Positions 46,429-55,424 of a DNA stretch of 64,000 bases are shown here, one piece after another (positions within the stretch are counted from its first letter, which is position 1; every line of letters begins with the position of its first letter). The translations under genes were made by a program, and so were the position numbers. The stretch is from Mangrovicoccus sp049603835 (GTDB lineage: Bacteria > Pseudomonadota > Alphaproteobacteria > Rhodobacterales > Rhodobacteraceae). The stretch lies in the NCBI GenBank assembly GCA_049603835.1, contig JBMYSZ010000002.1, forward strand, positions 287,220 through 351,219. Direction: 5' to 3'. The notes beneath the pieces are model-generated. The model had not been told where the DNA came from and searched no databases. It saw only the letters and a list, made by a program, of their open reading frames with translations.

Positions 46429-47223
46429 TCAGCGCACGAGAGACGGCGCAAGGTCAATAAGGTCTGCTAAGATGGGTGTGAGGACAGCGCGGATCTGCGC
46501 CGCCTTGCTGGGATCCAGACCGAAAGGGGGCGTTTCGGTCGCCAGATGGCTCGACTGCGCGAGCTCCATTTGGATCGCATGGATCCCGGTTTCGGGCCTG
46601 CCGTAATGACGGGTGGTCCAACCGCCCCGGAACCGGCCATTGAGGACAGTGCTCCGCCCCGAGCCCTCGCAACGGCGGAGCACTGCCGCCTCAATCTCGG
46701 GCGCGCAGGTGGTGCCGCCATCCGTGCCGATATTGAAATCCGGCAGCACGCCCTCGAACAGCCAGGGGCATTCAGAGCGGATCGAATGGCAGTCATACAG
46801 GATCGCCACCCCATGGATCGCCCGCACCCGCGCAAGCTCGGCCTCCAAAGCAGCGTGATACACCGCGTGCCAGGATAGGCGCCGGGCCTCAATCTCGGCC
46901 GCATCGGGCGGGGTTTCCCAAATCGGCGCGTCATCAAAGGTGCTGAGCGGCACAAGGCCGGTGGTGGTCTGACCGGGATATAGGCTCACTCCCGACTGGT
47001 CGCGATTGGCGTCGATCACATAGCGATGGAAATTCGCGGCAACCGTGCTGACCCCCGGTGCCAGATCGCGGTAAAGCGCATCCACATGCCAATCCGTATC
47101 GCGCAATAACCGGCCTTCATCATTCATCAGTGCACGGATCTCGTCAGGCACGAAAGTTCCGGTATGGGGGAAAGCCAGCACAAGCGGGCTCTCGCCTTGG
47201 GTCACAGTGACAGGATACATCAA
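46429..47223 (-). CDS. hutG: N-formylglutamate amidohydrolase (deformylase)
   Basis: A 264-residue zinc amidohydrolase of the FGase family. LAFPHTGTFVPDEIRALMN at the N-terminus and DTDWHVDALYRDL, YDCHSIRSECPWLFEG follow the family pattern with conserved His and Asp/Glu ligands. It releases glutamate and formate. Together with hutF it gives the five-step route. It overlaps hutH by 4 bases. Confidence 0.92.
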   Translation of the reverse strand: MMYPVTVTQGESPLVLAFPHTGTFVPDEIRALMNDEGRLLRDTDWHVDALYRDLAPGVSTVAANFHRYVIDANRDQSGVSLYPGQTTTGLVPLSTFDDAPIWETPPDAAEIEARRLSWHAVYHAALEAELARVRAIHGVAILYDCHSIRSECPWLFEGVLPDFNIGTDGGTTCAPEIEAAVLRRCEGSGRSTVLNGRFRGGWTTRHYGRPETGIHAIQMELAQSSHLATETPPFGLDPSKAAQIRAVLTPILADLIDLAPSLVR

Positions 47224-48773
47224 TACACCTCCGGGAGTGCCAGGCCCGTGGCCTCGGTCAAAATGCCATCTGCGATAAGCGCCCCAGCGGCTTCGAGATC
47301 CGGTGCCATGAAACGATCTTCGGCCAGGGCCGGGATGTGCGCGCGAAGGGTGGCGATTGCGGCGCTCAGCGGGGCGGATGTGACCAGCGGCGCGCGAAAG
47401 CCGATGCCTTGCGCCCCGGTCAGAGCCTCGACCCCAAGGATGTAGTTTAGATTGGTCGTCATCTGCAAAAGCCGCCGCGCCCCATGGCAGGCCATGGACA
47501 CATGATCCTCCTGATTGGCGGAGGTCGGCGTGCTATCAACTGAGGCCGGATGGGCCAGCTGCTTGTTTTCGCTCATCAAGGCGGCTGTGGTGACCTCGGC
47601 GATCATCAGCCCGGAATTCAGCCCTGGCGCCGGGCTGAGGAAACCCGGTAGACCGAAATTCAGCGCCGGATCCACCAAAAGCGCAATCCGCCGCTGGGCA
47701 ATCGCGCCAATCTCTGCCACGGCAAGCGCGATCTGATCAGCGGCAAAGGCCACCGGCTCTGCATGGAAATTCCCACCCGACACAATCGCGCCATCCGACA
47801 GAACCAGGGGGTTATCCGTGGCGGCATTGGCCTCGATTTCCAGAGTCCGGGCGGTTTGGCGCAGCAGATCAAGGCAAGCGCCGGTCACTTGCGGATGACA
47901 GCGCAGGCAATAGGGATCTTGCACCCGCTCATCATCGGCCCGGTGGCTTTCGCGGATCTCAGAGCCAGCCAGCAAGGCGCGCAGAGACGCGGCCACATCG
48001 ATTTGGCCAGGATGGCCGCGCAGGCTATGGATTTCGGGTTGGGTCGGCGCGGTAGAGCCCATGGCCGCATCTGTCGAAAGCGCGCCTGTGACCACCGCCG
48101 CCTGCAGCGCCCGCGTGGCCCGGAACAGCCCGGCCAAGGCCAGCGCCGTAGAGACCTGTGTGCCATTGATCAGCGCCAAGCCTTCTTTCGCGCCCAGCAC
48201 CACCGGTGACAGCCCGGCGCAATCCAAAGCGACCGCACCAGGCAAGCGTTCGCCTTCGAGCCAGGCCTCGCCCTCACCGATCATCACCGCCGCCATATGA
48301 GCCAGCGGCGCTAAATCGCCCGAGGCCCCAACCGAGCCCTTTTCCGGGATCACCGGCATCAGATCTGCGGCGAGCATGGCTTGCAAGAGATCCACAATCT
48401 CGCGCCTGACACCCGAGGCGCCGCGCCCCAACGACATGAGCTTGAGCGTCATAATCAGCCGCACGATTTCTGGTGCCAGCGGATCGCCCACACCGCAGCA
48501 ATGGGATAAGATCAGATTACGCTGAAGCGTGGCCACATCATCGGCGGCAATGCGGATCGAGGCCAGTTTGCCAAAGCCGGTATTGATCCCATAGACGGGC
48601 ACATCCCCCGCCGCGACCTCTGCCACCCGCGCGGCAGAGGCCTCAATCCCCGGCAGAGCTGTTGGGCTCAGCTGGGCGGGCGCGCCGGTCCAATAGATCT
48701 GGGCCAGGGTTTTCAGCGTGACCTCGCCGGGGACTAAATCAGGGACCACAGGGGACACTAAAGGCGGCACCAT
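47220..48773 (-). CDS. hutH: Histidine ammonia-lyase
   Basis: A 517-residue lyase with the MIO-forming triad in GSVGASGDLAPLAHMA, YGINTGFGKLA near the N-terminus, and QEDHVSMACHGARR. It converts histidine to urocanate. The start codon overlaps the hutI stop by one base and its end overlaps hutG by four bases, indicating tight coupling. Confidence 0.95.
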   Translation of the reverse strand: MVPPLVSPVVPDLVPGEVTLKTLAQIYWTGAPAQLSPTALPGIEASAARVAEVAAGDVPVYGINTGFGKLASIRIAADDVATLQRNLILSHCCGVGDPLAPEIVRLIMTLKLMSLGRGASGVRREIVDLLQAMLAADLMPVIPEKGSVGASGDLAPLAHMAAVMIGEGEAWLEGERLPGAVALDCAGLSPVVLGAKEGLALINGTQVSTALALAGLFRATRALQAAVVTGALSTDAAMGSTAPTQPEIHSLRGHPGQIDVAASLRALLAGSEIRESHRADDERVQDPYCLRCHPQVTGACLDLLRQTARTLEIEANAATDNPLVLSDGAIVSGGNFHAEPVAFAADQIALAVAEIGAIAQRRIALLVDPALNFGLPGFLSPAPGLNSGLMIAEVTTAALMSENKQLAHPASVDSTPTSANQEDHVSMACHGARRLLQMTTNLNYILGVEALTGAQGIGFRAPLVTSAPLSAAIATLRAHIPALAEDRFMAPDLEAAGALIADGILTEATGLALPEVY

Positions 48774-49978
48774 TACACAAACTCTCCTTTGAAGACCCGC
48801 GCTTTCAGCGGGTTAAGCCCGATCCGATTGACCAACAGCGCCGGGCTCTCCGCCTGCCAAAGCGCGAAATCCGCCGATAGCCCCGGCGCGATCCGCCCGG
48901 TTTCCTGCGCTAGCCCCAGGGCCTGCGCGGCAGCGCCCGTGACCCCGTGCAGGCATTCCGCAACTGTCAGGCGATAGAGCACCGCGCCCATATTCAGTGT
49001 CATAAGCAGCGAACTCATGGGCGATGTGCCTGGGTTACAATCCGTGGCCACAGCCATGGGCACCCCGGCGGCGCGGAACAGATCGACCGGCGGCACACGC
49101 TCTTCGCGCAGCATGTAATAAGCGCCGGGCAATAGCACCGCCACAGAGCCCGCCGCCGCCATGGCCTGGGCATCCTCGGCCTCGGCATATTCCAAGTGAT
49201 CCACCGACGAAGCACCATAGCGCGCCGCCAGCAGCGTCCCGCCCGAGCGGGTGAGCTGCTCTGCATGTAGCTTGACCGGAAGGCCCAAAGCCTGCGCTTT
49301 GGCAAAGAGCGGCTCTAATTCCTCCGCGGTAAAGGCGATGCTTTCGCAAAAGCCGTCCACCGCATCCACTAAGCCTTCGGCATTGGCCAGCTCGAGCCCC
49401 GCAATAGCAATCTCTGCGATATAATCCGGCCCCCGCCCCTTCCATTCGGCGGGCAGAGCATGGGCGGCAAGCCAGCTTGTGATCACACGCACCGAGCGCA
49501 GCTCGGCCAGCTTACGCGCGGCGCGCAGCATGTTCAGCTCTGTTTCAATCTCAAGCCCATAGCCCGATTTGATTTCGACCGTACTCACCCCCTCTGCCAG
49601 CAGCGCATCAAGTCGGGGCAGAGCGCTTGCCACCAAATCCTCCACCGAACAGGCGCGGCTGGCCCGCATGGTCGAGACAATCCCCCCACCTGCCCGCGCG
49701 ATTTCTTCATAGCTCGCACCGTTGAGTCGCATCTCAAACTCTGCCGCGCGGTCCCCGCCATGCACCAAATGCGTGTGGCAATCGATAAGCCCAGGGGTCA
49801 GCAGTGCTCCGCCGCAATCGATCATGTCGGCCCCGCTGCGATCCACAGAGCTGGCCACCTCTAAGATGCGGCCACCTTCGGTGAGGATTTCCAGCGCCTC
49901 GGTTTTGGCCTCGGCTGCAGTGCTTGTTGCACTCTCCGCCCCGGTCAAGACGCGACCATTGATCCAGGCTCTTCTCAT
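48773..49978 (-). CDS. hutI: Imidazolonepropionase
   Basis: A 401-residue amidohydrolase with the metal motif DCHTHLVHGGDRAAEFEMR, KSGYGL, KLHAEQ and ATDCNPGTSP. It opens the imidazolone ring to N-formimino-L-glutamate. I chose the ATG at 49978 (MRRAWINGRV), preceded by GGAAAGAAG-like purines; an upstream start at 50023 would lie across the operator. First gene of the hut operon, divergent from hutF. Confidence 0.93.
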   Translation of the reverse strand: MRRAWINGRVLTGAESATSTAAEAKTEALEILTEGGRILEVASSVDRSGADMIDCGGALLTPGLIDCHTHLVHGGDRAAEFEMRLNGASYEEIARAGGGIVSTMRASRACSVEDLVASALPRLDALLAEGVSTVEIKSGYGLEIETELNMLRAARKLAELRSVRVITSWLAAHALPAEWKGRGPDYIAEIAIAGLELANAEGLVDAVDGFCESIAFTAEELEPLFAKAQALGLPVKLHAEQLTRSGGTLLAARYGASSVDHLEYAEAEDAQAMAAAGSVAVLLPGAYYMLREERVPPVDLFRAAGVPMAVATDCNPGTSPMSSLLMTLNMGAVLYRLTVAECLHGVTGAAAQALGLAQETGRIAPGLSADFALWQAESPALLVNRIGLNPLKARVFKGEFV

Positions 49979-50012
49979 GATCTTCTTTCCTGCTTCCTTT
50001 GGGGCTCTATTA

Positions 50013-50025
50013 AGTATATACATAA
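50013..50025. promoter_or_regulatory. Putative HutC operator between hutI and hutF
   Basis: AGTATATACATAA, with the palindromic core GTATATAC at 50014-50021, lies in the 94-base region shared by the divergent hutI and hutF genes. The same 13 bases occur exactly at 55390-55402 and with two changes at 39696-39708. Confidence 0.6.
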
Positions 50026-50072
50026 TGAGAGTGGCAGGAAAAGTCCCTGCCTGAAAATTAGGGTGAGGCTAA

Positions 50073-51407
50073 ATGAAACTGGTGGCACGACAGGCGCTAT
50101 TGCCTGATGGATGGGCAAATGCGGTGGAAATCAGCATCGAAGCCGGGCGGATCGCTGGGATCACAACCGGCAGCACCGTGCCGCCAAGCATTGATACGCT
50201 TTTGCCCGGCGGGGCCAATCTGCATTCCCATGCCTTTCAGCGCAGCTTTGCCGGGCTTACCGAGGCACGTGGGCCGGGGGCGGATAGTTTTTGGACCTGG
50301 CGCGAGATGATGTATCGCTTCGCCCTCAGCCTCGATCCCGAGCAAGCCCAAATCGTGGCCGAGATGGCCTATATAGAGATGTTAGAGGCGGGCTATACCC
50401 GGCTGGGCGAGTTTCACTATCTGCATCACGCCCCCGATGGCCGGGCCTATGAGGATCCCGCCGAGATGTCCGCGCGGATTTTCGCTGCGGCACAAGAGAC
50501 CGGGATCGCCCTCACCCATCTGCCTGTTTTTTATGCCCATGGGGGCTTTGGGCCCAAACCCGCAGGCGAAGGGCAGCGGCGCTTTTTGCATGATCGCGAG
50601 GGCTTCTTGCGCTTGATCGAAGCCTGTGATGGCCTGGCCGCGCAAATGCCAAGCGCTCGGGTCGGATTTGCCCCGCATTCTCTACGTGCGGCTAGCCCCG
50701 AAGATCTAGCTGCCCTGGCCGAAGCCTTGCCGGGTCGCCCTCTGCATATCCATATTGCCGAGCAAATGCCCGAAGTCACCGCTTGCCTCGACTGGTGTGG
50801 CCAGCGCCCGGTGGAATGGCTGCTCGATCATGCAGAGCTGGGCCCCGATTGGTGCCTGATCCATGCCACCCATCTGACCGAGGCCGAGACCCAGCGATTG
50901 GCGGCAAGCGGTGCTGTGGCCGGGCTTTGCCCTGTGACCGAGGCCAATCTAGGCGATGGCATCTTCCCCGGAGCCAGCTTTATTGCGGCGGGCGGGGGCT
51001 TTGGGATTGGCACAGATAGTAATGTGCGGATCTCTCTGGCCGAGGAATTGCGGCTGTTGGAATATAGTCAGCGCCTGGCCGGTCAGGCCCGCAATGTTAT
51101 GGCCGGGCAGGAAGGCTCCACCGGGCAGCAGCTTTTCACCGCGGCTTGGGCCGGAGGGCATCAGGCGCTTGGCAGCGAAGCTGTGGGCCTGGCCAAGGGT
51201 GCGGCGGCAGATCTTGTGGCGCTGCATGATCCGCTAGAGCTGGGCTCTGATGCCCCAACCTTGCTGGATCGTTGGATTTTTGGCCCGGATATCACGGTTA
51301 GCGATGTTTGGGCGGGGGGCGCGCATCTGGTTGCCGAAGGCCGCCATCACAAACGCCCAGAGATTAGCGCGCGATTTGCGGCAGTTGTCCGCGATGTCCT
51401 GTCCTAA
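50073..51407 (+). CDS. hutF: Formimidoylglutamate deiminase
   Basis: A 444-residue amidohydrolase-family deiminase with GGANLHSHAFQRSF (metal HxH), GYTRLGEFHYLHH, HIAEQMPEV and FGIGTDSNVRISLAEELRLLEY. It turns N-formimino-glutamate into N-formyl-glutamate, which HutG then cleaves. It is divergent from hutI and has the shared HutC-type operator 48 bases upstream. It is convergent with the FAD oxidase gene. Confidence 0.93.
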   Translation: MKLVARQALLPDGWANAVEISIEAGRIAGITTGSTVPPSIDTLLPGGANLHSHAFQRSFAGLTEARGPGADSFWTWREMMYRFALSLDPEQAQIVAEMAYIEMLEAGYTRLGEFHYLHHAPDGRAYEDPAEMSARIFAAAQETGIALTHLPVFYAHGGFGPKPAGEGQRRFLHDREGFLRLIEACDGLAAQMPSARVGFAPHSLRAASPEDLAALAEALPGRPLHIHIAEQMPEVTACLDWCGQRPVEWLLDHAELGPDWCLIHATHLTEAETQRLAASGAVAGLCPVTEANLGDGIFPGASFIAAGGGFGIGTDSNVRISLAEELRLLEYSQRLAGQARNVMAGQEGSTGQQLFTAAWAGGHQALGSEAVGLAKGAAADLVALHDPLELGSDAPTLLDRWIFGPDITVSDVWAGGAHLVAEGRHHKRPEISARFAAVVRDVLS

Positions 51408-51417
51408 GCGCCAAAGT

Positions 51418-52794
51418 TCAGTCAAACATCTTGCCGGGATTAAGGATGCCCTTCGGGTCTATCGCCGCTTTGATCCGGCGCATCAGATCAAGAGCCGGGC
51501 CATGCTCGGCCTCCATAAAGGCCTTTTTGCCCAAGCCCACCCCATGTTCGCCGGTGGAGGTCCCGCCGCAAGCCTGCGCCATGGCCACCAAACGGGCATT
51601 GAGCTGGCGCACTCTATCCTGCTCGCCGGGTATCTCTGGGTCAAACAGCATGACCAAATGGAAATTGCCGTCGCCCACATGGCCATGCAGCGGCGCCACC
51701 ACCCCGGCCTCAGCGATCTCGGCCTGAATGGCGGCGATAATCCCCGGCAGCTCAGAAACCGGAACACAGACATCCGTGGACAAGCTTAGGCATCCCGGGC
51801 GCAAGGCCCGCGCGGCGTAAAGCGCGGAATGGCGCAGCGCCCAAAGCGCGGCATAGGCCTCTGGGCTTTCGCAGGGAAAGGCGCTGGCCCCATGCTCGGC
51901 GGCAAGCGCGCCAAAGCTTTGCAAATCCGCCTCCACCTGGCCCGCAGTCCCCGCCATATCGATCATCAAACTGGCGGTTTCGGGATGGGCTGTGCCGTTA
52001 TAGGCATTGATCGCCTGCATCTGCAAAGCATCAAGCAGCTCAATTCGGTTCAGCGATAGGCCGCATTGCATCGCCTCTACCACGGTTGCCGTGGCGCTGG
52101 CGATATCGGGAAAGGCATAGAGCCCGGCCCGCGCCGCTTCGGGAATACCTGTCAGGCGCAAGGTCAGCTCGGTGATGATCCCCAGCGTGCCTTCCGCGCC
52201 GATAAAGAGCCCAGTCAGGTCATAACCCGCCGAAGATTTGCGTGCCCGACCGCCGGTTTGGATCACCTCGCCATCGGGCAAAACCACCCTCAGCCCCATC
52301 ACCAGATCGCGCATGGTGCCATGGCGCACGGTCATCGTGCCCGAGGCGCGGGTCGAGGCCAGCCCGCCGCAAGTCGCATGCGCGCCCACATCGATGGGGA
52401 GGAAAAGCCCGGTCGCCCGCAGCTCTTCATTAAGCTGCTGACGGGTCACCCCGGCCTCCACCGTTGCATCCATATCCTCTGCACTGACCCGCAGCACCCG
52501 TGTCATGCGGGTCAAATCGATGGACAGCCCGCCCTGCACCGCCTGGGTCTGGCCCTCAATCGACGAGCCATGGCCAAAGGCCACGACCGGAAAATCATGG
52601 GCATGACAAAGCGCCAAAGCGCGGGACACATCTTCGGTGGTCTCGGCGAAAAGGACCGCATCGGGGGGCGCGGGGGCGTGCCAGCTATCGCCCGCCCCAT
52701 GCTGCTCACGGATCGCGGCACCGGTTTCAATCCGCGCGCCCAACTGCACTTTGAGCTCTGCGAGCGCCGCCCCATATCTGCCTTGGTCTGCCAT
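51418..52794 (-). CDS. FAD-linked oxidase, glycolate/D-lactate dehydrogenase type
   Basis: A 458-residue protein. The PCMH-type FAD domain has VVAFGHGSSIEGQ, GLASTRASGTMTVRHGTMRD and FIGAEGTLGIITELTLRL. The C-terminal half has the substrate-cap pattern ending STGEHGVGLGKKAFM, typical of GlcD/DLD-type 2-hydroxy-acid dehydrogenases. AAGGAG precedes two adjacent ATG codons; the second (52794) has the better spacing. It closes a possible operon with the flavin monooxygenase and ureohydrolase genes. The substrate is unknown. Confidence 0.85.
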   Translation of the reverse strand: MADQGRYGAALAELKVQLGARIETGAAIREQHGAGDSWHAPAPPDAVLFAETTEDVSRALALCHAHDFPVVAFGHGSSIEGQTQAVQGGLSIDLTRMTRVLRVSAEDMDATVEAGVTRQQLNEELRATGLFLPIDVGAHATCGGLASTRASGTMTVRHGTMRDLVMGLRVVLPDGEVIQTGGRARKSSAGYDLTGLFIGAEGTLGIITELTLRLTGIPEAARAGLYAFPDIASATATVVEAMQCGLSLNRIELLDALQMQAINAYNGTAHPETASLMIDMAGTAGQVEADLQSFGALAAEHGASAFPCESPEAYAALWALRHSALYAARALRPGCLSLSTDVCVPVSELPGIIAAIQAEIAEAGVVAPLHGHVGDGNFHLVMLFDPEIPGEQDRVRQLNARLVAMAQACGGTSTGEHGVGLGKKAFMEAEHGPALDLMRRIKAAIDPKGILNPGKMFD

Positions 52795-52843
52795 CATACT
52801 CCTTGATCAGCACCGCTTGATTAGCGCGGGGCCAATCGCGCCA

Positions 52844-54196
52844 TTACTCCGCCGCCTGAGCGCGCAAGAATTGGTTTTCTGGCCAGCTTAGGCCCAGATT
52901 ACCGCGCAGGGTACTGTCTTCGTAATCCTCACGGAAAAGGCCCCGGCGTTGTAGCTCGGGCACAACCAAACGGGTGAAATCCTCTAGCGAAGCGGGCAAA
53001 GTCGGCGCCATCAGGATAAAGCCATCTGCGGCGCGTTCTTCAAACCATTCCTGCATGAAATCCGCCACTTCCAGATAGCTCCCGGTCAGGCCATTGCCCG
53101 TATGCTCGCGGGCGTAATGGGTGATGAGCTCGCGCAGGCTATGGCCTTGCTCCACGAAATCCTTCACCTCTTGGAACATCGCCACCGAGCCCTTGGCCTT
53201 TTCCGGCATCTTTTCCATTGGGAAGGGCGCATCGAGATCAGAGCCATGCAGATCGATTTCCAGGAATTCTTGCAGCATCAAGAGCCCCACTTCGGGATGC
53301 ATCAGATCCACCATTTCCTGAGCCCGCGCCTCGGCCTCTTCGCGGGTCGCGCCGGTATTGATCACGATCCCCGGCATGATCTTTAGATCATCGGGTTGGC
53401 GGCCATATTTCGCCATGCGCGATTTCACATCCGCATAAAACGCCTTGTTCTTTTCGATATTCGAGGCCAGCGAAAACGCCATATCCGCTGTGCGCGCCGC
53501 CAGTTCTTTGCCACGCTCCGAGCCTCCCGCCTGGCTGATCACCGGGCGCCCTTGCGGGGTGCGGGCAATATTCAAAGGCCCACGAACTTGGAAATGCTCG
53601 CCCATATGATCCAGCTGATGCAGCTTGGTATGATCGTGATAAACGCCGTTTTCCCGGTCGAGAAGCAGCGCGTCATCCTCATAACTATCCCAAAGGCCGA
53701 ACACTACATCGAGGAATTCTTCGCCCCGCTTATAGCGGTCCTCATGCGGGTCAAGCCCCTCGCGGTTAAAGTTATAGCCCGTCTCGTCATGATCCGAAGT
53801 CACCACATTCCAGCAAATCCGACCGCCAGAGATATGATCCGCCGAGGCATAGAGCCGGGCGATATTATAGGGCTCGTAATAGCTGGTCGAGGCCGTGGCC
53901 ACAAAGCCAAGCTTTTCCGTCACCATGCTCAGCGCCGTGATAGCGGTGATCGGCTCGAAGCGGTTCATCTTGGTGGGCTGGCGGCCCAGTGCTTCGGGAT
54001 GGCCGATCGCGGCGGCGGGGCTATCGGCAAAAAACATGAAATCGAATTTCGCATCTTCGGAAATCCGAGCCACTTTCGCCAGATGGCTGATATCATTCGC
54101 GCCATTTACATCAGACCCCGGATGCAACCAGGCTGCGGGGTGAAATCCGAAAGTGTAAACGAAAGTTCCAAGTTTCAGTTTGTCCGAGCGTGTCAT
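52844..54196 (-). CDS. FMNH2-dependent monooxygenase, NtaA/SnaA/DszA family (LLM class)
   Basis: A 450-residue bacterial-luciferase-like protein with FDFMFFADSP, the EPITAITALSMVTEKLGFVATASTS block (seen near residues 80-105), RICWNVVTS and PVISQAGGSERGKELAARTAD. This subfamily uses reduced FMN from a separate reductase to oxidise small N-, S- or ring compounds. The start at 54196 (MTRSDKLK) follows CAGGA; upstream codons to 54241 are unsupported. No flavin reductase gene is seen nearby. Confidence 0.87.
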   Translation of the reverse strand: MTRSDKLKLGTFVYTFGFHPAAWLHPGSDVNGANDISHLAKVARISEDAKFDFMFFADSPAAAIGHPEALGRQPTKMNRFEPITAITALSMVTEKLGFVATASTSYYEPYNIARLYASADHISGGRICWNVVTSDHDETGYNFNREGLDPHEDRYKRGEEFLDVVFGLWDSYEDDALLLDRENGVYHDHTKLHQLDHMGEHFQVRGPLNIARTPQGRPVISQAGGSERGKELAARTADMAFSLASNIEKNKAFYADVKSRMAKYGRQPDDLKIMPGIVINTGATREEAEARAQEMVDLMHPEVGLLMLQEFLEIDLHGSDLDAPFPMEKMPEKAKGSVAMFQEVKDFVEQGHSLRELITHYAREHTGNGLTGSYLEVADFMQEWFEERAADGFILMAPTLPASLEDFTRLVVPELQRRGLFREDYEDSTLRGNLGLSWPENQFLRAQAAE

Positions 54197-54355
54197 AGCG
54201 AAATCCTGTTTGAGCTTTAGGTCAGTATGCGTGACCTGCAAATGCGCTCAAGCCCCGCCTAGCTTCGATCCGGTTTAGCCTGTCTGAACTATCGGCCAGA
54301 GACTGGGGGCCGGGGACTATTGGCCAAAGCCTATAGGCCTGAGCGCGCACTGCCA

Positions 54356-55312
54356 TCACGCGAGCTTCAGCGCCTCCACCATTACGCAGAGCTGCTCAAA
54401 CAGAACTTGCGCCCCGACCAGCGCTGTCATGCCGCCCAGATCGAAAGGCGGCGACACTTCTACCATATCCGCCGCGACGATATTCACCCCGGCCAGTTTG
54501 CGCACCACATCAAGCGCTTGATAGCTATTAGGCCCGCCAACCTCCGGCGTTCCCGTGCCAGGGGCGAAAGCCGGGTCCACAAAGTCGATATCATAGCTCA
54601 TATAGACCGGCGCAGTTCCCAAGATCTCGCGCGCCTCCACCATCACATCGTTAAAGCCACGGGCGAAACATTCCTCAATCCCGATGATGCGAATACCATT
54701 AGCGGCGGCGAAATCGCGATCTTCACTATCATACATCGTGCCGCGAATACCGATCTGCACCATGCGTTTGGGATCGAGAAGGCCCTCTTCCACCGCGCGG
54801 CGGAAAGGGGTGCCATGGGTAAACATCTGGCCATCGAAATAGCTGTTAAACAGATCCGTATGGCTATCAAATTGGATAAAGCCCAAGGGCTCTTGCGCGA
54901 CAGCGCGCAGGATCGGCAGAGAGCTTAGATGATCGCCGCCCGCTGTCAGAGGCCGGATGCCCACAGATACCAGCTTGCGGTAAAATTCGGTGATCCGTTC
55001 CATGGAGTTTTCCAGGCTCGCCGGGTTCGGCGGGACATCGCCCAAATCGGCGCAATTGGCCGCCTCGAAGGGGCGCATCCCCGTCGCCGCATGCTGGGCC
55101 CGCATCATGGTAGAGGCATCGCGCAAAGCCCGTGGCCCATGGCGCGCGCCGGGGCGGTTGGTGGTGCCGCCATCCCATGGCACGCCAACAAGGCCGATTT
55201 GTACTTCGCTCAGATTTGGATCCTCCAGACCCAGATGAGGCAGACGCATAAATGTCGGCACGCCCGCAAAGCGAGGCAGGTCGAAACCGGAAACCGGCGT
55301 GAAATCAGGCAT
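54356..55312 (-). CDS. Ureohydrolase (agmatinase/arginase family)
   Basis: A 318-residue binuclear-manganese enzyme. Metal-binding motifs are GGDHLSSLPI, FDSHTDLFN (Ser where Ala is usual) and YDIDFVDPAFAPGTGTPEVGG. GVPWDGGTTNRPGARHGPRA and TMMRA at the start are typical of agmatinase-like ureohydrolases, which remove urea from guanidino compounds; some relatives hydrolyse formiminoglutamate. It is divergent from the HisC-like gene, with a HutC-type operator between, so a link with histidine or other N-rich compounds is possible. The exact substrate is undetermined. Confidence 0.85.
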   Translation of the reverse strand: MPDFTPVSGFDLPRFAGVPTFMRLPHLGLEDPNLSEVQIGLVGVPWDGGTTNRPGARHGPRALRDASTMMRAQHAATGMRPFEAANCADLGDVPPNPASLENSMERITEFYRKLVSVGIRPLTAGGDHLSSLPILRAVAQEPLGFIQFDSHTDLFNSYFDGQMFTHGTPFRRAVEEGLLDPKRMVQIGIRGTMYDSEDRDFAAANGIRIIGIEECFARGFNDVMVEAREILGTAPVYMSYDIDFVDPAFAPGTGTPEVGGPNSYQALDVVRKLAGVNIVAADMVEVSPPFDLGGMTALVGAQVLFEQLCVMVEALKLA

Positions 55313-55389
55313 GTCAGGTCTCTTTCCTGTGTTTTTCGGACCGCGTTCTGCTGTGCAGCATTGTCATTCCCGCGGCAGCCGTCAAGTAT

Positions 55390-55402
55390 AGTATATACAT
55401 AA
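55390..55402. promoter_or_regulatory. Putative HutC operator between ureohydrolase and HisC-like genes
   Basis: AGTATATACATAA, identical to the hutI-hutF operator, lies 23 bases before the chosen aminotransferase start and 78 bases before the ureohydrolase start. An extra AGTATA half-site precedes it. Confidence 0.55.
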
Positions 55403-55424
55403 CTGCACCGCGATGGAGACTAAA

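Noticed and set aside
45152..46606. 484-residue frame antisense to hutU/hutG
   Set aside because: hutU and hutG are unmistakable; the frame is a by-product of GC-rich third positions.
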